Positions 1-5,855 of a stretch of DNA of 8,730 nucleotides are shown here, piece by piece. Where the stretch lies: assembly GCA_020252385.1 (NCBI GenBank), contig JADCDC010000574.1:1-8730 (forward strand). Reading direction: 5' to 3'. The notes beneath the pieces were generated by a model that did no database searches, was not told the DNA's origin, and saw nothing but the letters and a program-made list of their open reading frames with translations. The position numbers and the translations under genes are program-made. This DNA is from Aestuariivirga sp. (GTDB taxonomy: Bacteria > Pseudomonadota > Alphaproteobacteria > Rhizobiales > Aestuariivirgaceae). Numbering within the stretch: position 1 is the first letter of the stretch; each line of letters begins with the position of its first letter.

Positions 1-416
1 GCCTCGAACTCCTCGACCAGCGGCAAGGTCAGCTGGCAGGTCACATGCAGTTCCACGGCCGGATGGGCCGCCGCGAACACCCCCAGTATGTCCGGCAGAT
101 AGGCGGAGGCGAAATCCTCCGGGCTGCCAAAGCGCACCTCGCCGGACACCTCCGGCAACCGAAACCGCTCCAGCATCGCATCCGCCTGGGCAACCATGGT
201 CCGGGCATGCACGAGGAGCCGCTCGCCCTCGACGGTGAGGCTCACGTTGCGGGTGTCCCGCCGTACCAGGACCCGCCCAAAAATCTGTTCCAACTTGCGG
301 ATTTGCCCGGATACCGCCGACTGCGAGCGCCCGATGAGAGCCCCCGTGCGCGAGAAGCTGCCCGTGTGGGCGAGAAGCACGAAGGTGCGGAGCAGGGCTG
401 TATCCACGTCATGCAT
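1..416 (-). CDS. LysR-family transcriptional regulator, N-terminal part (gene runs off the left edge)
   Basis: The visible 138 residues start MHDVDTALLRTF and contain a typical LysR winged helix-turn-helix at about residues 5-63: a GSFSRTGALIGRSQSAVSGQIRKLE-type region followed by the RRDTRNVSLTVEGERLL wing. A linker helix leads at about residue 90 into the start of the effector-binding domain (GEVRFGSPEDFASAYLP). The C-terminal half is outside the window. LysR proteins bind DNA as tetramers and usually regulate the divergently transcribed neighbour, here the SbtA-family permease starting 105 bp away. The start was chosen because it places the first helix at the normal distance from the N-terminus; no strong ribosome binding site is visible. 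The effector cannot be told from this fragment. A link to inorganic carbon or to whatever anion the permease carries is inference from position only. Confidence 0.9.
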   Translation of the reverse strand, partial: MHDVDTALLRTFVLLAHTGSFSRTGALIGRSQSAVSGQIRKLEQIFGRVLVRRDTRNVSLTVEGERLLVHARTMVAQADAMLERFRLPEVSGEVRFGSPEDFASAYLPDILGVFAAAHPAVELHVTCQLTLPLVEEFE

Positions 417-425
417 CGAAGAACC

Positions 426-442
426 TATCAGCGAAACAGATA
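426..442. promoter_or_regulatory. Candidate LysR-box, TATC-N9-GATA
   Basis: The sequence TATCAGCGAAACAGATA contains ATC-N9-GAT, the same arrangement as the NodD-type LysR recognition motif and an instance of the general T-N11-A rule. It lies 9 bp upstream of the LysR start codon and 78 bp upstream of the permease start, in the only gap between the two divergent genes. Autorepression plus activation of the permease is the usual outcome for such sites, but here it is inferred. A weak LysR promoter (TTGAAA, 18-bp spacer, TATGTG on the minus strand, about 446-475) would read toward this site. Confidence 0.5.
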
Positions 443-520
443 AATCACATATGCACTTCGCGTTTCTCTTTTCAATTCCTTCCACGCAGAAGGGTGCCGC
501 CAGCAATTCAGGAGCCCGCA

Positions 521-1495
521 GTGGACAGCATCCTCATCGAGAATCTCGTTTCCCCCATCACCCTCGCCTTCCTCCTGGGGATTCTTGCCACGCTGATCCG
601 ATCGGATCTGGAAATCCCCGAACCGGTGATCCGGATCTTCGCGATCTTCCTGCTGTTCTCGATCGGGCTGCAGGGCGGGCGCGAACTGGCAACGGCCGAC
701 CTCGGGAACATTGGCGGCGCCATCGCCGTGACCGGCGCGGCGGTGATCCTGATCCCGCTGATTGCCTTCATCGTTGGCCGCTACGTCATCGGCCTCAGCA
801 TCGTGAATGCCGCCGGCGTTGCAGCATTGTACGGGTCGGTCTCATCCGTAACCTTCGTCGTGGCCCGTTCCTATGGCGACAGCATGGGAACGCCGATGGA
901 GGGCTACATCACCGGCCTTGTGGCGCTCATGGAGCTTGGCATCCTGGTCGCCCTTTTCTATGGCCGCCTGGCATTGTCGCGCGCCGAGGGTCAGAGCGGC
1001 GCGCCGCTGTCCGCCATCCTGATGGAAACCCTGAGGGGGCGCGGCCTCCTGCTGCTCGGCGGCGGCCTCATCATCGGGGCCGCCTCGGGCGAGGCGAATT
1101 TCGAGCGGATCGAACCGTTCTTCGTCGATCTTTTCCGCGGTGTCCTCGTGCTCTTCCTGCTGGAAATGGGCATGACCGCCGGACGGCACCTGAAGGAGTT
1201 CGCCAAGGTGGGCGGACGGATGCTGGCCTTCGGCATCATCATGCCCATGCTCAATGGCTTCATCATCACGGGCCTTGCGACATTCGCCGGATTGCCGATG
1301 GGATCAGCATTCGTGCTTGGCGCGGTGGCGGCCTCCGCCAGCTACATCGACGCGCCGGCCGCCGTGCGTGCAACATTCCCGGACGCCAATCCGTCGATCT
1401 ACCTGACCGCCTCCCTCGGGATCACCTTCCCCTTCATGGTGCTGGCGGGCGTTCCGATCGTCTGGCAGATGGCGAGGTTCTGGCAGGGGCTATAG
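521..1495 (+). CDS. sbtA: SbtA-family permease (sodium-dependent bicarbonate transporter family)
   Basis: This is a 324-residue, very hydrophobic protein with about ten membrane segments in two five-helix halves, as in SbtA. The two halves are joined by a short loop at about residues 150-170, much shorter than the cytoplasmic loop of the cyanobacterial protein, which has about 370 residues. Family signatures are the GSVSSVT stretch (105-111) in the first half and, in the second half, SASYIDAP (272-279), RATFPDANPSIY (283-294) and a closing ITFPF segment (301-305). These align without gaps to the cyanobacterial GAVSGST and SSSDISGPP...IPSANPSAY regions. Cyanobacterial members import bicarbonate with Na+; the substrate of proteobacterial members is not settled. 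The GTG at 521 was chosen because AGGAG sits 6 bp upstream; an in-frame GTG at 494 lacks such a site. It is divergent from a LysR gene and 77 bp ahead of a DoxX-like gene. No SbtB partner is seen. Confidence 0.82.
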   Translation: MDSILIENLVSPITLAFLLGILATLIRSDLEIPEPVIRIFAIFLLFSIGLQGGRELATADLGNIGGAIAVTGAAVILIPLIAFIVGRYVIGLSIVNAAGVAALYGSVSSVTFVVARSYGDSMGTPMEGYITGLVALMELGILVALFYGRLALSRAEGQSGAPLSAILMETLRGRGLLLLGGGLIIGAASGEANFERIEPFFVDLFRGVLVLFLLEMGMTAGRHLKEFAKVGGRMLAFGIIMPMLNGFIITGLATFAGLPMGSAFVLGAVAASASYIDAPAAVRATFPDANPSIYLTASLGITFPFMVLAGVPIVWQMARFWQGL

Positions 1496-1572
1496 CATCG
1501 GCACGGACATGCCACGGGTGAACCGGCGGGAGCCGGCAAGCGAATAAACCAAGTATCGACCAGGAGGTTCAG

Positions 1573-1986
1573 TTGAGTTCAGGCGCCACGCCGTCATGGC
1601 TTGCAACAGTGCTGCGCGAGGCCGGCAGGCTCATGGTCGTGGCGCTGTTCTGGTGGGACGTGGTGTTCCTGCTGATTCCCGACTTTGCCGGAACGGTCAG
1701 CTACATCAGCCAGCGCGGGCTGCCGTTTCCGAATCTCCTCGCCATTGCCGTCATCGTGGCGCTGCTGGTGCTGCCCGCCATGCTCTTCTTCCGGAAGACC
1801 GAGGCGCTGGGCTTCATCGGCCTCTCGCTGTTCTGCATCCTCACGGCGGTTCTCTTCCATCAATACTGGAAGCTGGAAGGCTTCGAGCGGACGATGGAGC
1901 AGATCCACTTCATGAAGAACATCGCGCTGGCGGGCGCAATGCTGATGCTCACCGCGCAGGCCATTCAGCGCGAGCGCGACCATTGA
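1573..1986 (+). CDS. DoxX-like small integral membrane protein
   Basis: This 137-residue protein has four predicted membrane helices at about residues 17-36, 52-73, 78-95 and 114-130. The last part, HQYWKLEGFERTMEQIHFMKNIALAGAML, has the His...hydrophilic loop...FMKNIALAG pattern typical of the DoxX/DUF-type four-helix family. Family members are membrane proteins of mostly unknown role, some tied to quinone or thiosulfate oxidation and oxidative stress. Translation starts at TTG 1573, preceded by AGGAGG five bases upstream; no better start exists. It lies 77 bp after the SbtA-family gene on the same strand and is probably co-transcribed, as no convincing terminator separates them. Whether it works with the permease is unknown. 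It converges on the flavoenzyme gene with only 37 bp between the stop codons and no clear terminator. Confidence 0.75.
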   Translation: MSSGATPSWLATVLREAGRLMVVALFWWDVVFLLIPDFAGTVSYISQRGLPFPNLLAIAVIVALLVLPAMLFFRKTEALGFIGLSLFCILTAVLFHQYWKLEGFERTMEQIHFMKNIALAGAMLMLTAQAIQRERDH

Positions 1987-2023
1987 TGACTGCTCGCGGG
2001 TGGATTGAGCGGGAGTGGCCCCG

Positions 2024-4060
2024 TCAGATGTCCTTCACGAGCCTAAGCGCGTCGTAAATGGCGGCGTGGGTGTTGCGGGCGGCGACCGCGTCGCCGATGC
2101 GGTAGAGGTGGAAGCCCTGTGGGCCGCCCGCCAGCGCCTGCGGCCGGCCGTCGATCAGCGCGTCGTAATCGACGGCGCCCAGATTCTCCGACAGCGGCTT
2201 CAGCGCGAAATAGAGATCCGCCAGCGGCTGCGTGCCGTGGTTGACCACGATCTGGTCCACCTCGCGCATGAGGCGGAGGTCCTTCGCGTAATCCGAGCCG
2301 ATGATGGCGCGCAGCCGGTTGCCGTGACGCTCGGCGGCCAGCACCCTGTAGGTGACGGTGAAACTTGCGTCCTTGTCCTGCAGCGCGCGCATGTAGGGCA
2401 CGAGGTTCATGCCCATGACGTCGGGCGCGAAGCTCCTGTCGGGCGTCATGATCTCGATCCGCGAACCGGCCTCGGCGATGAACTGTGCGGCCTGCATCGC
2501 GGTGTGATCGCCCGCATCGTCGAAGAGCAGCACAGTGGCGGCGGGCTTCACGTCGCCCGAGAGAATGTCCCAGGCGGAGACCGTGAGCTCGTTGCCGTGT
2601 TCGAGAATGTCCTTCTCGGGCAGGCCGCCGGTGGCGATGATGACGACGTCCGGGTTTTCCGCCAGCACGTCCGTTGCCTCTGCAAAGGTGTTGAAGCGGA
2701 ACTGCACGTCACGAGCGGCGCATTGCGCCATGCGCCAGTCGATGATGCCGATCATCTCCGCCCGGCGCTTGGTGCGCGCCGTGAGGCGGACCTGGCCGCC
2801 GGGCTCGCCCGCCGCCTCGAAGACGGTGACGTGATGGCCACGTTCGGCGGCAACGCGCGCGGCCTCGAGCCCGGCCGGCCCCGCGCCCACGATCACCACG
2901 CGCTTTCGCGTGGCGGCGGGAGCGATGACATGCGGCATCGTCTCCTCCCGGCCCGTGGCGGGGTTGTGGATGCAAAGCGCCATGGCCCCTTGATAGATGC
3001 GGTCGAGGCAATATGTGGCGCCGACACAGGGGCGGATATCCTGCTCGCGGCCCTCCATGATCTTCCGGACGATGTGCGGGTCCGCCATGTGGGCGCGCGT
3101 CATGCCCACCATGTCGAGCTGGCCCGTGGCGATGGCGTGCCGCGCGGTGGCGACATCGGGGATGCGCGCGGCATGGAAGGTCGGCATGCCGATCTCGGCG
3201 CGGATCAGCCCCGCGAAGTCGAGATGCGGGGCGGAGCGCATGCCCTGCAGCGGGATGACGCCGGTCAATGCCGCATCCGTGTGGATGCGGCCCTTGATGA
3301 TGTTGAGGAAGTCGACGAGGCCTGAGGCCTTGAAGCGGCGCGCCATCGCGAGCCCGTCCTCGACGCTGATGCCGCCCTGTTCCTCCTCATCCGCCGTGTA
3401 GCGCACGCCCAGGAGGAAATCGGGTCCGACGCGCCTGCGGCAGGCCTCGAGCACATCCATCGCGAAGCGCAGCCGGTTCTCGAGGCTGCCGCCATAGGGA
3501 TGGGCCAGCGCATTGGTGAGCGGGCTTGCGAACTGGTCCATCAGGTGGCCGTAGCACTCGAACTCCACACCATCCAACCCTGCATGCTTCATGCGCTCGG
3601 CGGCATCGGCATAGTCCTCGATGATGCGCGCGATGTCCCAGTCCTCGATGATCTTGGGGAAGGCGCGGTGGGCGGGCTCTCGCGAGGGGCCCGCGGCGAC
3701 GACGGGGAGCCAGTCGCCCTTGTCCCAGCGGGTGCGGCGGCCCAAATGCGTGAGCTGGATCATTACGGCTGCACCGGCCTCATGGCAGTCATCCGCGAGG
3801 CGCTTCATCCAGCCCACAACCTCGTCCTTGTAGGCGAGGATGTTGTTGAAGACGGGCGGGCTGTCACGCGAGACGGCGGCGGACCCCGCCGTCATGGTGA
3901 GCGCGACGCCGGCCTTCGCCCGCTCCAGATGATAGAGGCGGTAGCGGTCCTTCGGCATGCCGTCCTCAGGATAGGCCGGCTCATGGCTCGTCGTCATGAT
4001 CCGGTTGCGCAGCGTGAGGTGCTTCAGCCGGTAAGGTTGGAGCAGCGGATCCTTCGACAT
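2024..4060 (-). CDS. Two-domain FMN/Fe-S/NAD(P) oxidoreductase of the TMADH / 2,4-dienoyl-CoA reductase / StcD-DgcA demethylase group
   Basis: The protein has 678 residues. Residues 5-340 form an OYE-like FMN barrel: LTLRNRIMTTSH near the N-terminus, QLTHLGRR at 102-109, YGHLMDQF at 170-177 and PYGGSLENRLRF at 188-199. An Fe-S segment follows with Cys345, Cys351 and Cys363 (spacing C-x5-C-x11-C). The C-terminal half is a dinucleotide-binding domain with GAGPAG at 392-397, GGQVRL at 421-426 and a final RIGDAVAARNTHAAIYDALRL at 654-674. The closest relatives I recognise demethylate N-methylated compounds such as N-methylproline/stachydrine (StcD) and dimethylglycine (DgcA), but enoate reductases share the same fold, so the substrate is open. 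The ATG at 4060 was preferred over an in-frame GTG at 4084 because GAAGG lies seven bases upstream and residue numbering then fits the family. The enzyme is probably cytosolic. It lies downstream of the ArsR gene on the same strand, with a strong hairpin between them. Confidence 0.85.
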   Translation of the reverse strand: MSKDPLLQPYRLKHLTLRNRIMTTSHEPAYPEDGMPKDRYRLYHLERAKAGVALTMTAGSAAVSRDSPPVFNNILAYKDEVVGWMKRLADDCHEAGAAVMIQLTHLGRRTRWDKGDWLPVVAAGPSREPAHRAFPKIIEDWDIARIIEDYADAAERMKHAGLDGVEFECYGHLMDQFASPLTNALAHPYGGSLENRLRFAMDVLEACRRRVGPDFLLGVRYTADEEEQGGISVEDGLAMARRFKASGLVDFLNIIKGRIHTDAALTGVIPLQGMRSAPHLDFAGLIRAEIGMPTFHAARIPDVATARHAIATGQLDMVGMTRAHMADPHIVRKIMEGREQDIRPCVGATYCLDRIYQGAMALCIHNPATGREETMPHVIAPAATRKRVVIVGAGPAGLEAARVAAERGHHVTVFEAAGEPGGQVRLTARTKRRAEMIGIIDWRMAQCAARDVQFRFNTFAEATDVLAENPDVVIIATGGLPEKDILEHGNELTVSAWDILSGDVKPAATVLLFDDAGDHTAMQAAQFIAEAGSRIEIMTPDRSFAPDVMGMNLVPYMRALQDKDASFTVTYRVLAAERHGNRLRAIIGSDYAKDLRLMREVDQIVVNHGTQPLADLYFALKPLSENLGAVDYDALIDGRPQALAGGPQGFHLYRIGDAVAARNTHAAIYDALRLVKDI

Positions 4061-4093
4061 CGGGAAGCCTTCGCGGAATGGCACAGAGGCTGC

Positions 4094-4122
4094 TTCATCG
4101 GAGATATGGGAGGAGGGGTCAA
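4094..4122 (-). promoter_or_regulatory. Weak candidate promoter for the flavoenzyme gene
   Basis: Read on the minus strand, TTGACC (4117-4122) is followed after 17 bp by GATGAA (4094-4099), about 34 bp upstream of the chosen ATG. The -35 hexamer is good and the -10 matches only 3 of 6 positions. The strong hairpin separating this gene from the upstream arsR-like gene makes a promoter in this gap plausible. Confidence 0.25.
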
Positions 4123-4199
4123 GCGCTCACCCGCCTCAGTCCTCGAGACGCACGCCGCCGAGGCCGCAGTCCCATGTGCGGTCCGTCTGGTTCGCCGAC

Positions 4200-4226
4200 G
4201 CGGGAACTGCCGCTGGCAGTTCCCGC
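4200..4226 (-). terminator. Perfect 12-bp inverted repeat downstream of the ArsR-like gene
   Basis: GCGGGAACTGCC (4200-4211), a 3-base loop GCT, and GGCAGTTCCCGC (4215-4226) pair perfectly. The hairpin begins 14 bp after the ArsR stop codon on the minus strand and is very stable. No T-run follows it on either strand, so it is not a classic intrinsic terminator. It may act as an atypical or Rho-assisted terminator, as a processing or stability element, or as a palindromic protein site. The rest of the gap to the flavoenzyme (4085-4199) contains no recognisable gene. Confidence 0.5.
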
Positions 4227-4240
4227 TCTGATGTGGCCTG

Positions 4241-4597
4241 TCAGGCCCGGCGGCGCACCGCTCCGCGTGCCGGCTTGCAGTAGAGCCGGTGCAGCGTGCC
4301 GATCACGGCCTTCACCTCATCGCTCGAGAGCGAGTAATAGATGTTGCGCCCGTCGCGCCGGGCATCGACCAGTCCGTCGAGGCGCAGCCTCGCCAGATGC
4401 TGGGACACCGCCGCCTGCGGCATGTCCATGAACTCCTCGATCTCGGAGACGGACTTCTCCCCGTCGACGAGCAGGCAGAGAATGAGGAGGCGTGCCTCAT
4501 GCGAGAGGGCCTTCATCAGTTCCGATGCTTGCCGAGCCTGTGCGAAGGCGTCCTTGCGCTCCTTGGCTGAGGTGGCGGAAAATTCAAGTAGACTCAT
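4241..4597 (-). CDS. ArsR-family repressor of the SqrR/BigR persulfide-sensing type
   Basis: This is a 118-residue winged-helix repressor. An N-terminal helix holds LMKALSHEARLLILC (27-41). The recognition helix-turn-helix is at about 48-75 (SEIEEFMDMPQAAVSQHLARLR), followed by a beta wing RRDGRNIYYSL (80-90) and a last helix ending LHRLYC at Cys107. With the ATG at 4597 the two cysteines are Cys41 and Cys107, the same numbering as the pair that forms a polysulfide bridge in SqrR and is equivalent to the BigR pair. Metal-site motifs of ArsR (CxC in the recognition helix) and SmtB (Asp/His pairs in the last helix) are absent. An in-frame TTG at 4609 is possible, but it has no ribosome binding site and shifts this numbering. 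The expected role is derepression by sulfide-derived persulfides or oxidants; this is inferred from family knowledge. It is divergent from the hydrolase gene and probably controls the intergenic promoters. No sulfur oxidation gene is seen in the window. Confidence 0.85.
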   Translation of the reverse strand: MSLLEFSATSAKERKDAFAQARQASELMKALSHEARLLILCLLVDGEKSVSEIEEFMDMPQAAVSQHLARLRLDGLVDARRDGRNIYYSLSSDEVKAVIGTLHRLYCKPARGAVRRRA

Positions 4598-4658
4598 ATT
4601 CGTTCCCAATTAATCGTCGCACCAATATGAATCGCACAGGTTGAACGTCCATGCAATC

Positions 4659-4672
4659 TTAACGATCGGTAA
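4659..4672. promoter_or_regulatory. Near-perfect palindrome TTAaCGATCGgTAA, candidate operator
   Basis: TTAACGATCGGTAA is self-complementary except for one symmetric pair of positions. It lies in the gap between the ArsR-like repressor and the hydrolase, in one of the few AT-richer stretches of the window. It abuts a second palindrome at 4673-4688. ArsR dimers bind inverted repeats of this size, so it is a reasonable operator candidate; no direct evidence is available. Confidence 0.35.
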
Positions 4673-4688
4673 TTCACGCTGTCGTGAA
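4673..4688. promoter_or_regulatory. Inverted repeat TTCACG-N4-CGTGAA, candidate operator
   Basis: TTCACGCTGTCGTGAA has two perfect 6-bp arms around a 4-bp spacer. It is centred about 84 bp upstream of the ArsR-like start and about 110 bp upstream of the hydrolase start, directly next to the palindrome at 4659-4672. Its position suits an operator for divergent control by the ArsR-type repressor. No clear -35/-10 pair for either gene could be settled around it; TAAATA (4702-4707) and GATACT (4712-4717) are possible -10 elements for the hydrolase. Confidence 0.4.
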
Positions 4689-4790
4689 CTCTGCCCCTAG
4701 GTAAATACACTGATACTGCCGCGTGATTCATTGCCTCACCTGATGTCCATGCTAGCGTCCGGCCTTTGGGATGCGAAGGATGGACAGGCG

Positions 4791-5687
4791 ATGTGGCGCG
4801 AAATCGAACCGGACGAAACGATTGCCGTGACGGTGGATGGCCACCGGCTGGTGGCCTACAGCTTCGGCCGGGGCGAGGACGTGCTGTTCCTCGTCAATGG
4901 CGGGCCGGGGCTTCCCTGCGACTATCTCCGCGAGGCGCATTCCTGCTTCATCGACCAGGGCTTCCGGGTCATCGCCTTTGACCAGCTCGACTGCGGCGCC
5001 TCCGACCGGCCGGGCAACCCGGCGAACTGGACGCTCGAGCGCCATGTGCGTGAAACCGAGAAGGTGCGCGCCGCGCTGGGCCTCGGCAAGGTGCATTTCC
5101 TTGGCCATAGCTGGGGCGGCTGGCAGGCTGTCGAATATGCTCTGACCTATCCTGAGAACCTTGCCTCGCTGATCCTGTCGAGCACGGTCGCCGACATGCC
5201 GCAGCTGCGCGCCGAACTCGACCGGCTGAAGGCGGCGCTGGGGCCCGAGACGGTGGCCATGATGCAGCGCCACGAGGCAGAGGGCACCTTCACCCACCCC
5301 GAATACATGGGCGCCATCACGGTGTTGAACTACCGCCACGTGTGCCGGCTCGCGGAGTGGCCGCAACCCGTCATGCGCTCACTCTCCGACTGGAACATGG
5401 ATCCCTATGGCGCGGTGCAGGGGCCCAATGAATTCACCTATATCGGGAACATCAGGACCTGGTCGCGCCTTGCCGATCTGCACAAGATCAAGGTGCCGGT
5501 GCTGATCACCGTGGGCCAATACGACGAGCAGACGCCCGCCTGTGCGCTGGAAATGAAGCTCAGGATCAGGCAGGCGGAGATGGCCGTGTTCCCCAACAGC
5601 AGCCACCTGCCGTTCTACGAGGACCCCGCGCTCTACTATCCCGTGCTCAGGGGCTTCCTGGAACGGAACAGGGCGGGGAGGCCTTAG
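4791..5687 (+). CDS. pip: Proline iminopeptidase-like alpha/beta hydrolase (peptidase S33, tricorn factor F1 type)
   Basis: The 298-residue protein has the alpha/beta-hydrolase layout. The oxyanion strand is NGGPG at 36-40 (the family HGGPG with His replaced by Asn), followed by FDQLDCGASDRP at 63-74. The nucleophile elbow is GHSWGG at 105-110 with Ser107, and the cap domain spans about 130-220. The acid is Asp245 in VGQYDEQTP and the catalytic His is His272 in NSSHLPFYEDP. The stretches GPNEFTYIGNI (211-221) and VPVLITVGQYDEQTP (235-249) closely resemble the tricorn-interacting factor F1, a cytosolic enzyme that removes N-terminal residues, often proline, from short peptides. The start is uncertain: ATG 4791 gives the family length, but its ribosome binding site is weak. 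In-frame alternatives are ATG 4743, ATG 4749 and TTG 4731. No signal peptide is visible. It is divergent from the SqrR/BigR-like repressor, which may regulate it. Other S33 hydrolases (esterases, epoxide hydrolases) remain possible. Confidence 0.82.
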   Translation: MWREIEPDETIAVTVDGHRLVAYSFGRGEDVLFLVNGGPGLPCDYLREAHSCFIDQGFRVIAFDQLDCGASDRPGNPANWTLERHVRETEKVRAALGLGKVHFLGHSWGGWQAVEYALTYPENLASLILSSTVADMPQLRAELDRLKAALGPETVAMMQRHEAEGTFTHPEYMGAITVLNYRHVCRLAEWPQPVMRSLSDWNMDPYGAVQGPNEFTYIGNIRTWSRLADLHKIKVPVLITVGQYDEQTPACALEMKLRIRQAEMAVFPNSSHLPFYEDPALYYPVLRGFLERNRAGRP

Positions 5688-5717
5688 GTTTCGCTCGCTC
5701 CGCACTCCCATATTCCC

Positions 5718-5745
5718 CCTCTCCCCCACATGCGTGGGGGAGAGG
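5718..5745. repeat. Intergenic palindrome CCTCTCCCCCAC-ATGC-GTGGGGGAGAGG, also a possible terminator of the hydrolase gene
   Basis: Two perfect 12-bp arms surround a 4-base loop, starting 30 bp after the hydrolase stop. GC-rich palindromes of this CTCCCCC/GGGGGAG kind are common dispersed intergenic elements in alphaproteobacteria. No T-run follows, but the hairpin could still end or stabilise the upstream transcript. It sits in the 168-bp gap (5688-5855) before the dehydratase, which holds no gene. Confidence 0.6.
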
Positions 5746-5775
5746 AATAGAGAAGGGAGCGTGGGGGAGAGGAAT
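5732..5775. repeat. 17-bp direct repeat, two copies 27 bp apart
   Basis: GCGTGGGGGAGAGGAAT occurs at 5732-5748 and again at 5759-5775. The first copy contains the right arm of the 5718-5745 palindrome; the second has no matching left arm. The left arm at 5718-5729 could therefore pair with either copy, giving two alternative hairpins. This may be the debris of a partly duplicated palindromic element. Confidence 0.7.
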
Positions 5776-5805
5776 GATCAAGGAAGCATAGGAATGCGGG
5801 AACCA

Positions 5806-5833
5806 TTGACGGCGCGCCTCGCTCCGATAGTCT
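5806..5833 (+). promoter_or_regulatory. Weak candidate promoter for the dehydratase operon
   Basis: TTGACG (5806-5811) followed after 16 bp by TAGTCT (5828-5833) is the only promoter-like pair seen in the gap. The -35 box fits the alphaproteobacterial TTGAC core; the -10 is poor. It ends 22 bp before the chosen start codon. No cobalamin riboswitch was recognised in the gap. Confidence 0.25.
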
Positions 5834-5855
5834 TCCGGTTTGAACGGAGTGCATG

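Noticed and set aside
196..1521. Long plus-strand open frame of 441 codons overlapping the LysR and permease genes
   Set aside because: It is a shadow frame in GC-rich DNA: the translation is Arg/Pro/Gly-rich with no family features, and it overlaps two clear genes, one on each strand.
1523..1536. CCGGC-GGGA-GCCGG hairpin between the permease and the DoxX-like gene
   Set aside because: A 5-bp GC stem with no T-run is expected by chance in such GC-rich DNA and is too weak to call a terminator.
1987..2023. Bidirectional terminator between the convergent DoxX-like and flavoenzyme genes
   Set aside because: No inverted repeat of useful length or T-tract is visible in the 37-bp gap.
2015..3325. 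Long plus-strand open frame of 436 codons opposite the flavoenzyme
   Set aside because: It is antisense to a well-supported enzyme. Its composition (His/Arg/Ala/Gly-rich) is typical of the complement of GC-rich coding sequence, and it lacks a recognisable domain.
5688..5855. Cobalamin riboswitch ahead of the B12-dependent dehydratase
   Set aside because: I looked for the B12-box core and the surrounding stems and saw none. The gap is short and occupied by the palindrome and direct repeat.
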